A stretch of 10,086 bases of DNA from Mageeibacillus sp. UBA1193 (GCA_002310155.1 DBYF01000146.1:15280-25365), one strand, 5' to 3'. Positions 1 to 6,743 are shown, numbered from the stretch's first letter. Notes: generated from the sequence alone by a model not told the origin. Numbers and translations: made by a program.

Positions 1-1497
1 CCGCAGTTCGATGCAAAAGCACTGAAGGACGCAACTCCGATCGCTCAGGCTCTGGGTGCTTCCCCGGGTGCTGCATGCGGCCAGATCGTTTTCACAGCTG
101 AAGACGCAAAGGCTTGGAAGGCAGAAGGAAAGAAAGTCGTTCTCGTACGTCTCGAGACATCTCCGGAAGACATCGAAGGCATGAAGGCTTCTCAGGGTAT
201 CCTCACCGTTCGTGGTGGTATGACATCCCACGCTGCCGTAGTTGCACGTGGTATGGGTACATGCTGCGTATCCGGCTGCTCCGAGATCAACATGGACGAA
301 GCAAACAAGAAGTTCACTCTTGCCGGTAAGGAATATCACGAGGGTGATGAGATCTCCATCGATGGTTCCACAGGTAAGATCTATGACGGTATCATCCCGA
401 CAGTTGATGCAACTATCGCAGGTGAGTTCGGCCGCATCATGGCATGGGCGGATAAGTATAGAAGACTCAAGGTTAGAACAAACGCTGATACACCTAAGGA
501 TGCGAAGAAGGCTCGTGAGCTCGGCGCTGAGGGTATCGGTCTCTGCCGTACAGAGCACATGTTCTTCGGTGATGGAAGAATCGACGCTTTCCGTGAGATG
601 ATCTGCTCCGAGACAGTAGAAGAGAGAGAAGAAGCTCTTGAGAAGATCCTGCCGATGCAGCAGTCTGACTTCGAAGCTCTCTACGAGGCACTCGAAGGCT
701 ATCCGGTAACCATCCGTTTCCTGGATCCGCCGCTCCACGAGTTCGTGCCTACAGAAGAAGCTGACATCAAGAAGCTTGCTGATAAGAAGGGTAAGACAGT
801 TGAAACTATTAAGGCTATGATCGACTCCCTCCACGAGTTCAACCCGATGATGGGTCACCGTGGATGCCGTCTGGCAGTTACCTATCCTGAGATCGCTAAG
901 ATGCAGACAAAGGCTGTCATCCGTGCAGCTATGAACGTGAAGAAGGCTCATCCGGATTGGAACATCGAGCCGGAGATCATGATCCCGCTCATCGGCGACA
1001 TCAAGGAGCTCAAGGTTGTTAAGGCAGTTGTAGTCGAGACAGCTGATGCTGAAATCGCTGCTGCTGGTTCTGACCTGAAGTACGAAGTAGGTACCATGAT
1101 CGAGATCCCGCGTGCTGCTCTTACAGCTGACGAGATCGCTAAGGAAGCTGCATTCTTCTGCTTCGGTACCAATGACCTGACACAGATGACATTCGGTTTC
1201 TCCCGTGACGATGCCGGTAAGTTCCTCGAGGCTTACTACGAGTCCAAGATCTTCGAGTCTGACCCGTTCGCACGTCTCGACCAGAACGGCGTAGGTAAGC
1301 TCATGAAGATGGCCATCGATCTCGGTAAGCCGGTTAACCCGAACCTGCACATCGGTATCTGCGGTGAGCACGGCGGTGACCCGACGTCCGTAGAGTTCTG
1401 CCACAAGATCGGCCTGGATTATGTATCCTGCTCGCCGTTCCGTGTACCGATCGCAAGACTCGCTGCGGCACAGGCTGCCATTGCTGAGCAGAAGTAA
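1..1497 (+). CDS. ppdK: Pyruvate phosphate dikinase, C-terminal part (5' end outside window)
   Basis: The frame is open from base 1 and ends with TAA at 1495-1497, giving 498 residues; the family is about 875 residues long, so the N-terminal ATP-grasp domain lies upstream of the window. The enzyme interconverts pyruvate, ATP and phosphate with PEP, AMP and pyrophosphate in the cytoplasm. Two domains are visible. The swivelling phosphohistidine domain carries the GGMTSHAAV motif with the catalytic His at window residue 77 (bases 229-231; His455 in the Clostridium symbiosum enzyme) and the Thr two residues before it, which is the regulatory phosphorylation site in plants. The PEP/pyruvate TIM-barrel domain carries GLCRTEHMF, MGHRGCRL, GTMIEIPRA, FGTNDLTQM and GICGEHGG, whose Cys (window residue 454) matches catalytic Cys831. 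Lys is almost always AAG, Ile ATC and Arg CGT, which suggests high expression. No frameshift or missing key residue is seen. The identification is secure. Confidence 0.98.
   Translation, partial: PQFDAKALKDATPIAQALGASPGAACGQIVFTAEDAKAWKAEGKKVVLVRLETSPEDIEGMKASQGILTVRGGMTSHAAVVARGMGTCCVSGCSEINMDEANKKFTLAGKEYHEGDEISIDGSTGKIYDGIIPTVDATIAGEFGRIMAWADKYRRLKVRTNADTPKDAKKARELGAEGIGLCRTEHMFFGDGRIDAFREMICSETVEEREEALEKILPMQQSDFEALYEALEGYPVTIRFLDPPLHEFVPTEEADIKKLADKKGKTVETIKAMIDSLHEFNPMMGHRGCRLAVTYPEIAKMQTKAVIRAAMNVKKAHPDWNIEPEIMIPLIGDIKELKVVKAVVVETADAEIAAAGSDLKYEVGTMIEIPRAALTADEIAKEAAFFCFGTNDLTQMTFGFSRDDAGKFLEAYYESKIFESDPFARLDQNGVGKLMKMAIDLGKPVNPNLHIGICGEHGGDPTSVEFCHKIGLDYVSCSPFRVPIARLAAAQAAIAEQK
1471..1497 (+). 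repeat. Copy 1 of 27-bp ppdK 3'-end direct repeat
   Basis: These are the last nine codons of the intact ppdK, encoding QAAIAEQK and the TAA stop. The same 27 bases recur at 2867-2893 with only two differences, both at third codon positions (C/A at 1479 and T/C at 1482). The match stops exactly at the stop codon. Confidence 0.85.
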
Positions 1498-1527
1498 GAT
1501 CGCTACTGAATAGATTCTAAGAAAGAC

Positions 1528-1616
1528 CCGGCTCGTTGGTCCTTCCGCTTTGAACAGTATTTGCCTATAGCAAATAACTCGCGGTAAGGATCTAACGAGC
1601 CGGTTTTCTATTTTTT
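1528..1616 (+). terminator. Nested hairpin terminator after ppdK
   Basis: A perfect 10-bp outer stem, CCGGCTCGTT (1528-1537) with AACGAGCCGG (1594-1603), continues inward through a bulged stem: GGTCCTT with AAGGATC, then CCGC with GCGG. The large loop holds a second hairpin, ATTTGC (1559-1564) with GCAAAT (1570-1575). TTTT follows at 1604-1607 and TTTTTT at 1611-1616. It begins 30 nt after the ppdK stop. The opposite strand also has a T-rich tract after the stem (complement of 1518-1526), so it may also stop the convergent glycosidase transcript. Confidence 0.85.
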
Positions 1617-1642
1617 CGGGGTTGGAAATAAAATGAAAACAG

Positions 1643-2719
1643 TTAAACCAATGGCAGCGTCCAGTTTTCACGCCAGTGCAGTTTCGGGAAACCTTCATCC
1701 CAAGTGAAGGGAAGCCATACATATCGTGCCTTGGACGTGTCGGCCGATCCCATGAGCGGTGCTTTGGCAAGCGCCAGCATATCTTTTGGGGATGGATGAA
1801 GTGACTTATCTACACGGCTATAGATCACTCGATAAAAAATGTCATAGCGCTCTTTGGTCATAACATAATCCGGGACCCAGCGGTCAGCCATCATGACATA
1901 CGTGTCCGTCCCTTCCACGCGGAATACGTAACTCGGCTGGCTGTTAAAGGAGGCAGAACTGGCATCGTCCACACACGGGTCTCCCATGACCGTAAAAGGA
2001 CCCATCCAGTCATCAGCCACTGCGATCTCTGTCGGGTTGGGACAGTATCCTGTCATGCCGGACGTGATCAGATAGTGCTTCCCGTTACGCATGAAGTGCG
2101 CCGGCGCTTCACGTGTCATCGGCGGTTTCAGAACATCATATACGATCGATGGTTCTCCCTGGACATTGGTAAACTCTTCGTTTAGTTTGGCAACCAGCAG
2201 AGTCTCATGGTCTGACTCGAAGTAGATATAGGCATCTCCATTCTCCGTGTCCAGAGCCAGATCAAAATCTCCCGACTCATGACCATAAGGCTGAAGAAAA
2301 GGCTCCACCAGTGTATAAGGCCCCGTGATCTGATCTGCTGTTAGGACTGCATAGTGATTCTTGTCACAGTATTTTACCCACAGAACATACTTCCCGGTTT
2401 TCGGATTACGAAGAAGATGGGGACGGTCCAGCCTGCGGTTCGGATGGAAGATGCTCTTCTTATTCTGCGGCTCCGGTTCGATGATGTGTTTCTCGAACTT
2501 CCAGTCATAAAGATCCGTGCTGGAATAAAGGCGAATGCCCCAGGTCCAGGTCTTTCCCCTCTTGGATGTATGGCTCTTATCCTCACCCAGCCAGTAGTAC
2601 ACACCATCTTCCTGATACATCGTTCCACCATGGGCTTCGATCGGGTTTCCATCCGTGTCTGTCCAGAGCTGTCCGGGAAGAAAAGATCGTCTGTCTTTAT
2701 CCATATTATCCTGTATCAT
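1643..2719 (-). CDS. Glycoside hydrolase family 43-type enzyme, exo-1,3-beta-galactanase-like, cytoplasmic
   Basis: The 358-aa protein has the five-bladed propeller signature of GH43/GH117-like enzymes, closest by eye to the exo-beta-1,3-galactanase branch (GH43_24 and relatives). The motifs in order are IEAHGG (27-32), YYWLGEDK (41-48), DRPHLL (98-103), GDFDLALD (150-157), REAPAHF (203-209) with probable acid Glu204, YLITSGMTG (216-224), and FNSQPSYV (258-265), where Gln261 aligns with the Gln proposed to replace the usual Asp base in that branch. The family often has ERP where this protein has DRP at 98-100. There is no signal peptide, so it probably acts inside the cell on imported galacto-oligosaccharides. 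The ATG at 2719 is preceded by GAGGAGG (complement of 2729-2735) at a 9-nt spacing. The gene converges with ppdK and is flanked by two copies of the ppdK 3' end. The fold and family are well supported; the substrate is inferred. Confidence 0.85.
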   Translation of the reverse strand: MIQDNMDKDRRSFLPGQLWTDTDGNPIEAHGGTMYQEDGVYYWLGEDKSHTSKRGKTWTWGIRLYSSTDLYDWKFEKHIIEPEPQNKKSIFHPNRRLDRPHLLRNPKTGKYVLWVKYCDKNHYAVLTADQITGPYTLVEPFLQPYGHESGDFDLALDTENGDAYIYFESDHETLLVAKLNEEFTNVQGEPSIVYDVLKPPMTREAPAHFMRNGKHYLITSGMTGYCPNPTEIAVADDWMGPFTVMGDPCVDDASSASFNSQPSYVFRVEGTDTYVMMADRWVPDYVMTKERYDIFYRVIYSRVDKSLHPSPKDMLALAKAPLMGSADTSKARYVWLPFTWDEGFPKLHWRENWTLPLV

Positions 2720-2844
2720 AGGGGAATTCCTCCTCGTCTTTTAGTTGAGCGATGCACTATATTTGTAGGAGCATTCAGGTATTGCATCTTGCGGTATCGG
2801 CTTACGACTCCACAATATCTTGATACTCCGTGCGAGTTTAGATC

Positions 2845-2853
2845 ATTATATCA
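2845..2853 (-). promoter_or_regulatory. Extended -10 promoter of the GH43 gene
   Basis: Read on the minus strand, the bases are TGATATAAT, a perfect extended -10 element (TGnTATAAT). No good -35 hexamer sits at 16-18 nt; TTGCAG is found only at a 20-nt spacing and lies inside the duplicated ppdK tail. The predicted start near 2838 would give a leader of roughly 120 nt before the ATG at 2719. An inverted repeat, GATGCA (2751-2756) with TGCATC (2783-2788), lies in that leader; I recognise no riboswitch in it. Confidence 0.6.
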
Positions 2854-2866
2854 CGATATGACTGTC

Positions 2867-2893
2867 CAGGCTGCAATCGCTGAGCAGAAGTAA
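2867..2893 (+). repeat. Copy 2 of 27-bp ppdK 3'-end direct repeat (orphan tail)
   Basis: CAGGCTGC (2867-2874) and GCTGAGCAGAAGTAA (2879-2893) match the ppdK end at 25 of 27 bases and again encode QAAIAEQK followed by a stop. No further ppdK sequence is recognisable upstream of 2867, so this is an isolated tail and not a decaying full second gene. A strong terminator follows 31 nt later, much as one follows the intact copy after 30 nt. It may be a displaced gene end left by an insertion of the 1498-2893 segment. Confidence 0.8.
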
Positions 2894-2924
2894 TTCGGAA
2901 GCGTAAGTAAACGAAAAAAAGAGA

Positions 2925-2958
2925 AAAGCCGGAGTAGCAATACTCCGGCTTTCTTTTT
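2925..2958 (+). terminator. Strong bidirectional intrinsic terminator
   Basis: A perfect 12-bp stem, AAAGCCGGAGTA (2925-2936) with TACTCCGGCTTT (2941-2952), is closed by a GCAA tetraloop of the GNRA type. A T-rich tract follows (2951-2958) and an A-rich tract precedes it (from about 2914), so it can work in both directions. It stands after the orphan ppdK tail and before the promoter of the membrane protein gene, and may originally have been the ppdK terminator. Confidence 0.9.
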
Positions 2959-2979
2959 GCTTCTCGAAGTAAAAGCGAG

Positions 2980-2988
2980 TGATATACT
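2980..2988 (+). promoter_or_regulatory. Extended -10 promoter of the membrane protein gene
   Basis: TGATATACT matches TGnTATAAT at all but one base. There is no convincing -35 at 17 nt; TTGCTT (2957-2962) is 20 nt upstream. It lies just after a terminator and 30 nt before the start codon at 3019, with AAAGGAG (3003-3009) between. No strong promoter was found in 3511-3590, so the first lipoprotein gene might be partly transcribed from here. Confidence 0.6.
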
Positions 2989-3018
2989 GAACATAAGAAA
3001 TCAAAGGAGTGTTCCAGG

Positions 3019-3510
3019 ATGCATTTCGGTTTTTCCTATGTGGGTCTTATCTTTCTGCTGATGTTGTTTGTCCCCAATTCCTTCTGGCCGAAGTATCCGC
3101 CGCAGGACTACGATAAATATGTCGCAAGAGAAAGCAAGGTGCTGCTGCTTTTCGAAAGGATAGGGCAGGTGACGGTAACCACTGCCGCGGTGATCTTCAC
3201 GGACTTTAATCTGAAGCCGTGGTCGCTTTGGTATCTGTGGCTGATCGTGGCATTCCTTCTGATGATCCTCTATGAGATCCACTGGATCCGTTACTTCCGA
3301 AGTGAGAGGACGATGCTCGATTTCTACAGGAGCATCCTCGGTATCCCGCTGGCCGGCGCGACCCTCCCGGTCATCGCATTTTTCCTTCTTGCAATATACG
3401 GCAGAAACTGGGTGCTCGGGGTCGCAGTAGTATTTCTGGGAATCGGACATATCGGCATCCACTCGATCCATAAAAAGGAAGTTGAGCAAGAGTTGCGTGA
3501 CAGCAAGTGA
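3019..3510 (+). CDS. Conserved-looking five-helix membrane protein, function unknown
   Basis: The 163-aa protein has five hydrophobic segments, at about residues 5-22, 41-60, 68-90, 106-128 and 130-150, and short charged ends, so it is an integral membrane protein with almost no soluble part. The last helices contain the Gly/Pro/His-bearing pattern GIPLAGATLPV (108-118) and GIGHIGIH (141-148), with two histidines in or near a helix, resembling a family of small uncharacterised membrane proteins of Clostridia and Bacilli. The ATG at 3019 is preceded by AAAGGAG (3003-3009) at a 9-nt spacing. A terminator and an extended -10 promoter lie directly upstream, and a pair of hairpins separates it from the following lipoprotein gene, so it is probably its own unit or the weakly coupled first gene of the next operon. 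I cannot assign a function. Confidence 0.8.
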   Translation: MHFGFSYVGLIFLLMLFVPNSFWPKYPPQDYDKYVARESKVLLLFERIGQVTVTTAAVIFTDFNLKPWSLWYLWLIVAFLLMILYEIHWIRYFRSERTMLDFYRSILGIPLAGATLPVIAFFLLAIYGRNWVLGVAVVFLGIGHIGIHSIHKKEVEQELRDSK

Positions 3511-3513
3511 GCG

Positions 3514-3565
3514 CTGTTACACTACGAGTAACAGATTAGGATATCCTTTCCAAGCCTATCCTAAT
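3514..3565 (+). promoter_or_regulatory. Two abutting hairpins between membrane protein and lipoprotein genes
   Basis: CTGTTAC (3514-3520) pairs with GTAACAG (3528-3534) over a 7-nt loop. Directly adjoining, ATTAGGATA (3535-3543) pairs with TATCCTAAT (3557-3565) over a 13-nt loop. The second is followed only by ATTTCC, not a proper T-tract, so it would be a weak terminator at best. The pair could be an attenuator, an mRNA processing or stability element, or an operator, lying 25 nt before the start of the first lipoprotein gene. Confidence 0.45.
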
Positions 3566-3590
3566 ATTTCCTGCTAAAGGAGGAAGTTCA

Positions 3591-6071
3591 ATGAAGAATT
3601 CTGTAAAACGTGTATGTGCATTGGTTCTGATCACATCCTTCCTGTTCTCGGTCGGCTGTAAGAGAAAGAAAAAAACCGAGATAAAGCTCGTGCAGGAAAC
3701 GGATTCGTATTACAGTTGTGAAGAAATCAAGCTGGACTTCCAGATTCCGGGAGATGAGGATAGAAAACTAAAAGCCCGCTTTTTCGATGAACAGAAGATC
3801 TTCTCCGATGGCATAGTAATGACTGTAACGGAAGAATATGTTATTCCGGAAGACCTGGAGGAACGCTATACGCATTTCCAATACAACCCGGAGGATGAAA
3901 ACAATGTTGCCGAGTATACGAAGCTTCTGGAGGAGCGCAGCAGCTATTCGCGAAAAGGACTTGTTGTTTTCGGGCTGGATGGGAAGATGAAGAAGTTTAC
4001 TCCGTTTGATGCCGCTTCCCAGGTTCTCGGAATAGCTGAGGATCCTTCCGGCAAAGTTAAAATTCTGCTAAATACATCAGACCTTAATCTGAACAAGAAT
4101 AATTCGACGATCCTTTGTGACCTTTCGCCCGAAGGCGAACTGGAAAATCCGGTTTCACTAGGAAAAACTGTGCGTAACGGGCAAGATTTATTACTCCTGG
4201 ATAATGGTTATTTTTTCTGTTTTGATAATGAGGACCGTGCACTTCTTCTGTTTAAGGCGGATGGAACGCTTCTTAATTCAGAGTCGTTTTTAGGTTTGTA
4301 CGTGTACCGATTATTCCAAGTTGATGGGAAGTACTACGCTTACTTCATCAAAGAACATATGGATATGTCTGCTCCGGATCAGTTTATGTATGAGTTTGAT
4401 CCTTCTACAGGAAAAAAGATTGGTGGGAAAAAGGGCGAAAAACTGGATGTCGCTTGTCCTATAAATGGCGGTTATCTGGTTCAGGGGAAAGATGGCGTGT
4501 ATGCGACCCTTGGAAATGGAATCAGGAAATATGATCTTCTTAATGGGACCGAACCTCAGCAGATACTATCCTGGAGCAATACAGACTGCAATTACCATGG
4601 AATAGAGAGTGCGAGCACATATATAGAATCTGAAAACGACATATATGTTTTAAGAAAAGCCTTTCAAGGTGTCGCTGAATCCTATGGATGGTTTGTGTTT
4701 GATAATCCGGATTCACTAAATATCATGCATCTGCATCGCGAGGAAAAGAATCCGCATGCAGGAAAGAAGATTATTTCTTTAGCTTCTATCGGAAATCTGG
4801 ATGAATACTTTCTGGATCAGTTGAATAACTATAATCTCGACCCCGAAAACACGGCCAGGATCGTCGTGAAAGATTATTCAACAGATAATATGTATTCACG
4901 AAGCGGATCCGCTGGTGCCACATTCGGGAGTTCTATGGATTTTCAGACGACAGAAGATTTTTCAAAAATCGCAGATCAGGTCTATCTTGATGTGAGAGCG
5001 GGAGATGGTCCGGATATTCTTTTGAATTTCGGGTCTTTTTCCCAGTTCAATACGGAACGTGCACTGGTAGATCTGAATACGCTGATTGATGGGGAATCTC
5101 CACTGGATAGGAGTCTTCTGTATGATAATATCCTTCGCTCTTATGAGACGAATGGAAAACTTTACCAGATCCCACTAACGTTTAATGTGACCGGTATGTT
5201 GGTGAATACAAATTATGTAGGTGATCGAACTGGCTGGACATACGAGGAGTTTAACAATATCAGCCAGTCACTTCCGGAAGATGTCAAAATGATTGGCATT
5301 ATGACCCAGAGTGATCTGTTGGAGACGTTACTGGACGGATCAACAAGTCATTTCCTCGATTACGACGGACAGAAGGTCAAGTTCGATGATCCGGAATTCC
5401 GAGAGATACTTACTCTTGTAAAATCGTATGGAATCCCGAAAACTTATAGCGAGATCTTTGAGGAATCTTTAAGTGACGAAGTAAAATTTCAAGAGGGCAT
5501 GCTTGCCTCGATGAACTGGTCATTTTCGATAGGAAATTACAATTTTGAAAGGTTCCTAAATATCTACGATAGTTTTGATGGGAAAGTCAGCATGCTCGGA
5601 TATCCCGGGATGGATGGGTCCGGCGCAAGAGCGGATAAAGCCACTTCTATCGCGATTTCCCAGGCGTCACAATATAAGAATGAGGCATGGGACTTTATCC
5701 GATCACTTTATGAAGAGGATACGCAGATTGCTCTTTCCCGCGGAACACTGGGTTTTCCGCTCAACAGGAAAGCCTTGGATTATATGCTGGATCTTGAGAC
5801 TAAATCGAATCAAAGAGCTTGGGAAAGGGCTGAAACGGATGAGTCCGCGATGTTGTCTATGACATATAACAGCGTACATATGAATGAAGAACACGTGACG
5901 CTGATTCTTAATATAATCGAGAATATCCACGGTTCCTGTTCATCGGATCCGTCTGCTCTGTTGATCATCCAGGAGGAAGCGCCAGGATACTTTACCGGTC
6001 AGAGAACCCTTGATGACGTGGTCAACATCATTCAGAAACGAGCCGCTACTGTCGTACTGGAACGTGGATGA
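3591..6071 (+). CDS. Large lipoprotein: propeller-like N-terminal half plus family 1 solute-binding domain
   Basis: The 826-aa product begins with a lipoprotein signal peptide (basic MKNSVKR, hydrophobic stretch, FSVG before Cys23), so it should be anchored on the outer face of the membrane. Residues about 35-385 are beta-rich with recurring short strand-turn units (FGLDGKM, LSPEGEL, FKADGTL, FDPSTGK) suggesting a beta-propeller. Residues about 392-826 look like an extracellular solute-binding protein family 1 domain: an ISLASIGNLDEY opening strand and helix, GDGPDILLNF (471-480), ALVDLNTLI (491-499), YQIPLTFNVTGMLVNTNYV (525-543), WTYEEF, AWDFIRSL and the usual C-terminal helix IIQEEAPGYFTG...VVNIIQKR. 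A Ser/Gly-rich stretch (436-449) interrupts the first lobe. The start is set by AAAGGAGG about 7 nt upstream. The next gene follows after 33 nt. Codon use is looser than in ppdK. The ligand is unknown and no permease is adjacent. Confidence 0.87.
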   Translation: MKNSVKRVCALVLITSFLFSVGCKRKKKTEIKLVQETDSYYSCEEIKLDFQIPGDEDRKLKARFFDEQKIFSDGIVMTVTEEYVIPEDLEERYTHFQYNPEDENNVAEYTKLLEERSSYSRKGLVVFGLDGKMKKFTPFDAASQVLGIAEDPSGKVKILLNTSDLNLNKNNSTILCDLSPEGELENPVSLGKTVRNGQDLLLLDNGYFFCFDNEDRALLLFKADGTLLNSESFLGLYVYRLFQVDGKYYAYFIKEHMDMSAPDQFMYEFDPSTGKKIGGKKGEKLDVACPINGGYLVQGKDGVYATLGNGIRKYDLLNGTEPQQILSWSNTDCNYHGIESASTYIESENDIYVLRKAFQGVAESYGWFVFDNPDSLNIMHLHREEKNPHAGKKIISLASIGNLDEYFLDQLNNYNLDPENTARIVVKDYSTDNMYSRSGSAGATFGSSMDFQTTEDFSKIADQVYLDVRAGDGPDILLNFGSFSQFNTERALVDLNTLIDGESPLDRSLLYDNILRSYETNGKLYQIPLTFNVTGMLVNTNYVGDRTGWTYEEFNNISQSLPEDVKMIGIMTQSDLLETLLDGSTSHFLDYDGQKVKFDDPEFREILTLVKSYGIPKTYSEIFEESLSDEVKFQEGMLASMNWSFSIGNYNFERFLNIYDSFDGKVSMLGYPGMDGSGARADKATSIAISQASQYKNEAWDFIRSLYEEDTQIALSRGTLGFPLNRKALDYMLDLETKSNQRAWERAETDESAMLSMTYNSVHMNEEHVTLILNIIENIHGSCSSDPSALLIIQEEAPGYFTGQRTLDDVVNIIQKRAATVVLERG

Positions 6072-6089
6072 TCCGTATTGGTAAAAAAT

Positions 6090-6098
6090 AAAGGAGGG
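6090..6098 (+). promoter_or_regulatory. Ribosome binding site fixing the start of the small lipoprotein
   Basis: AAAGGAGGG lies 6 nt before the ATG at 6105. The same frame is open from a TTG at 6078, but that would place this site inside the coding region and put an odd MVKNKGGTD extension before the signal peptide, so 6105 is preferred. The first 11 bases of the gene (ATGAAGAATTC) are identical to those of the upstream lipoprotein gene. Confidence 0.85.
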
Positions 6099-6104
6099 AC
6101 CGAT

Positions 6105-6737
6105 ATGAAGAATTCAGCTAAAGCTATAGTTGTGAAGATCATGGTGACTGTGCTGATCATATCGATGGCATGTGCTTTTTCTGCATGCAAAAAGAGATCG
6201 AAGGTTCCGACGAAAGAGGAGTTTTTAAAAGAGCATATCAACGATTCGGATCCGCATGGTGTGAAGAAACTGGACTTCAACCGAGAGGACCTTATCAAGG
6301 CGTGGGGTGAACCGGATGCTGATAAGAGCCGGGGTTCTTCTTATGTCTGGAAGTGCGGGGATAAATTCATCATTGTCGGAGCTGCCCCGGACGATCCGAA
6401 TAAAATCGAAGAGATGTATGTGTCCTTTACGCAGGAACTGGTATATCTGTTCTCGAATGCTTCGATAATCTACGTGAGTGCGCGGCAGGACGGTGTGACG
6501 GATTACCATAACTGCATCATGGTTGAGGAGATGTATTTTGACAAGGAGACTTTGGCGAGTCTTGAGATAGGGACGATCCTGGAGATCGAGTTTGACGGGT
6601 ACTTTCTCGAAACGTATCCGGGACAGCTGAGCAATCTGTATTCGGTTAAGGCTACAGGGAAAGTCGACGAGTCGGAAATGCCGGCGCTGCAGGAACAGGA
6701 AAAGTATATACGAGAGAAATATACCGGCGAACAGTGA
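6105..6737 (+). CDS. Small lipoprotein with SmpA-like segment and DUF3221/YobA-like C-terminal domain
   Basis: The 210-aa protein has a lipoprotein signal peptide (MKNSAKAIVVK, hydrophobic core, FSA before Cys28) followed by KKRSK. Residues about 38-108 contain LDFNREDLIKAWGEPD...SSYVWKCGDKFIIV...IEEMYVS, a pattern like the small helix-strand SmpA/OmlA (BLIP-like) fold, where a helix, GxPD turn and Trp-bearing strand are typical. Residues about 117-186 end with GTILEIEFDG followed by ETYPGQLSNLYSVK, very like the C-terminal signature of DUF3221/YobA small lipoproteins of Firmicutes, probably a small beta-barrel. It sits 33 nt after one solute-binding lipoprotein gene and 56 nt before another, so it is probably co-transcribed with the first and acts with them outside the membrane. 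The role is unknown; the two domain assignments are pattern-based. Confidence 0.82.
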   Translation: MKNSAKAIVVKIMVTVLIISMACAFSACKKRSKVPTKEEFLKEHINDSDPHGVKKLDFNREDLIKAWGEPDADKSRGSSYVWKCGDKFIIVGAAPDDPNKIEEMYVSFTQELVYLFSNASIIYVSARQDGVTDYHNCIMVEEMYFDKETLASLEIGTILEIEFDGYFLETYPGQLSNLYSVKATGKVDESEMPALQEQEKYIREKYTGEQ

Positions 6738-6743
6738 TATAAT
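6735..6743 (+). promoter_or_regulatory. Extended -10 promoter overlapping the stop of the small lipoprotein gene
   Basis: TGATATAAT is a perfect extended -10 element whose first three bases are the TGA stop codon of the preceding gene. No -35 hexamer is evident at 6715-6720. It lies about 50 nt before the ATG of the 755-aa lipoprotein gene and would give it an independent transcript. An imperfect hairpin (TTGTT/AACAA, 6755-6774) follows in the leader. Confidence 0.5.

Noticed and set aside
2720..2866. Possible riboswitch or tRNA in the leader of the GH43 gene
   Set aside because: Only one 6-bp inverted repeat with a 26-nt loop was found; no tRNA cloverleaf and no known riboswitch core could be drawn.
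2354..2893. A 179-codon plus-strand open frame ending in QAAIAEQK
   Set aside because: Most of it lies antisense to the well-supported GH43 gene and has no ribosome site or domain. Only its last nine codons are meaningful, as the duplicated ppdK tail.
1498..2893. Insertion sequence or transposon carrying the GH43 gene
   Set aside because: There are no terminal inverted repeats and no transposase or integrase; only the direct repeat of the ppdK tail supports insertion, so it is reported as a finding and not as a mobile element.
2895..2908. A cre-like catabolite repression site (CGGAAGCGTAAGTA) upstream of the GH43 promoter
   Set aside because: It has two mismatches at key consensus positions and is not well palindromic; the similarity is too weak to report as an operator.
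3497..3523. Possible promoter GTGACA / TACACT before the first large lipoprotein
   Set aside because: The spacer is only 15 nt and both hexamers have mismatches; the element also overlaps the first hairpin and the end of the upstream gene.
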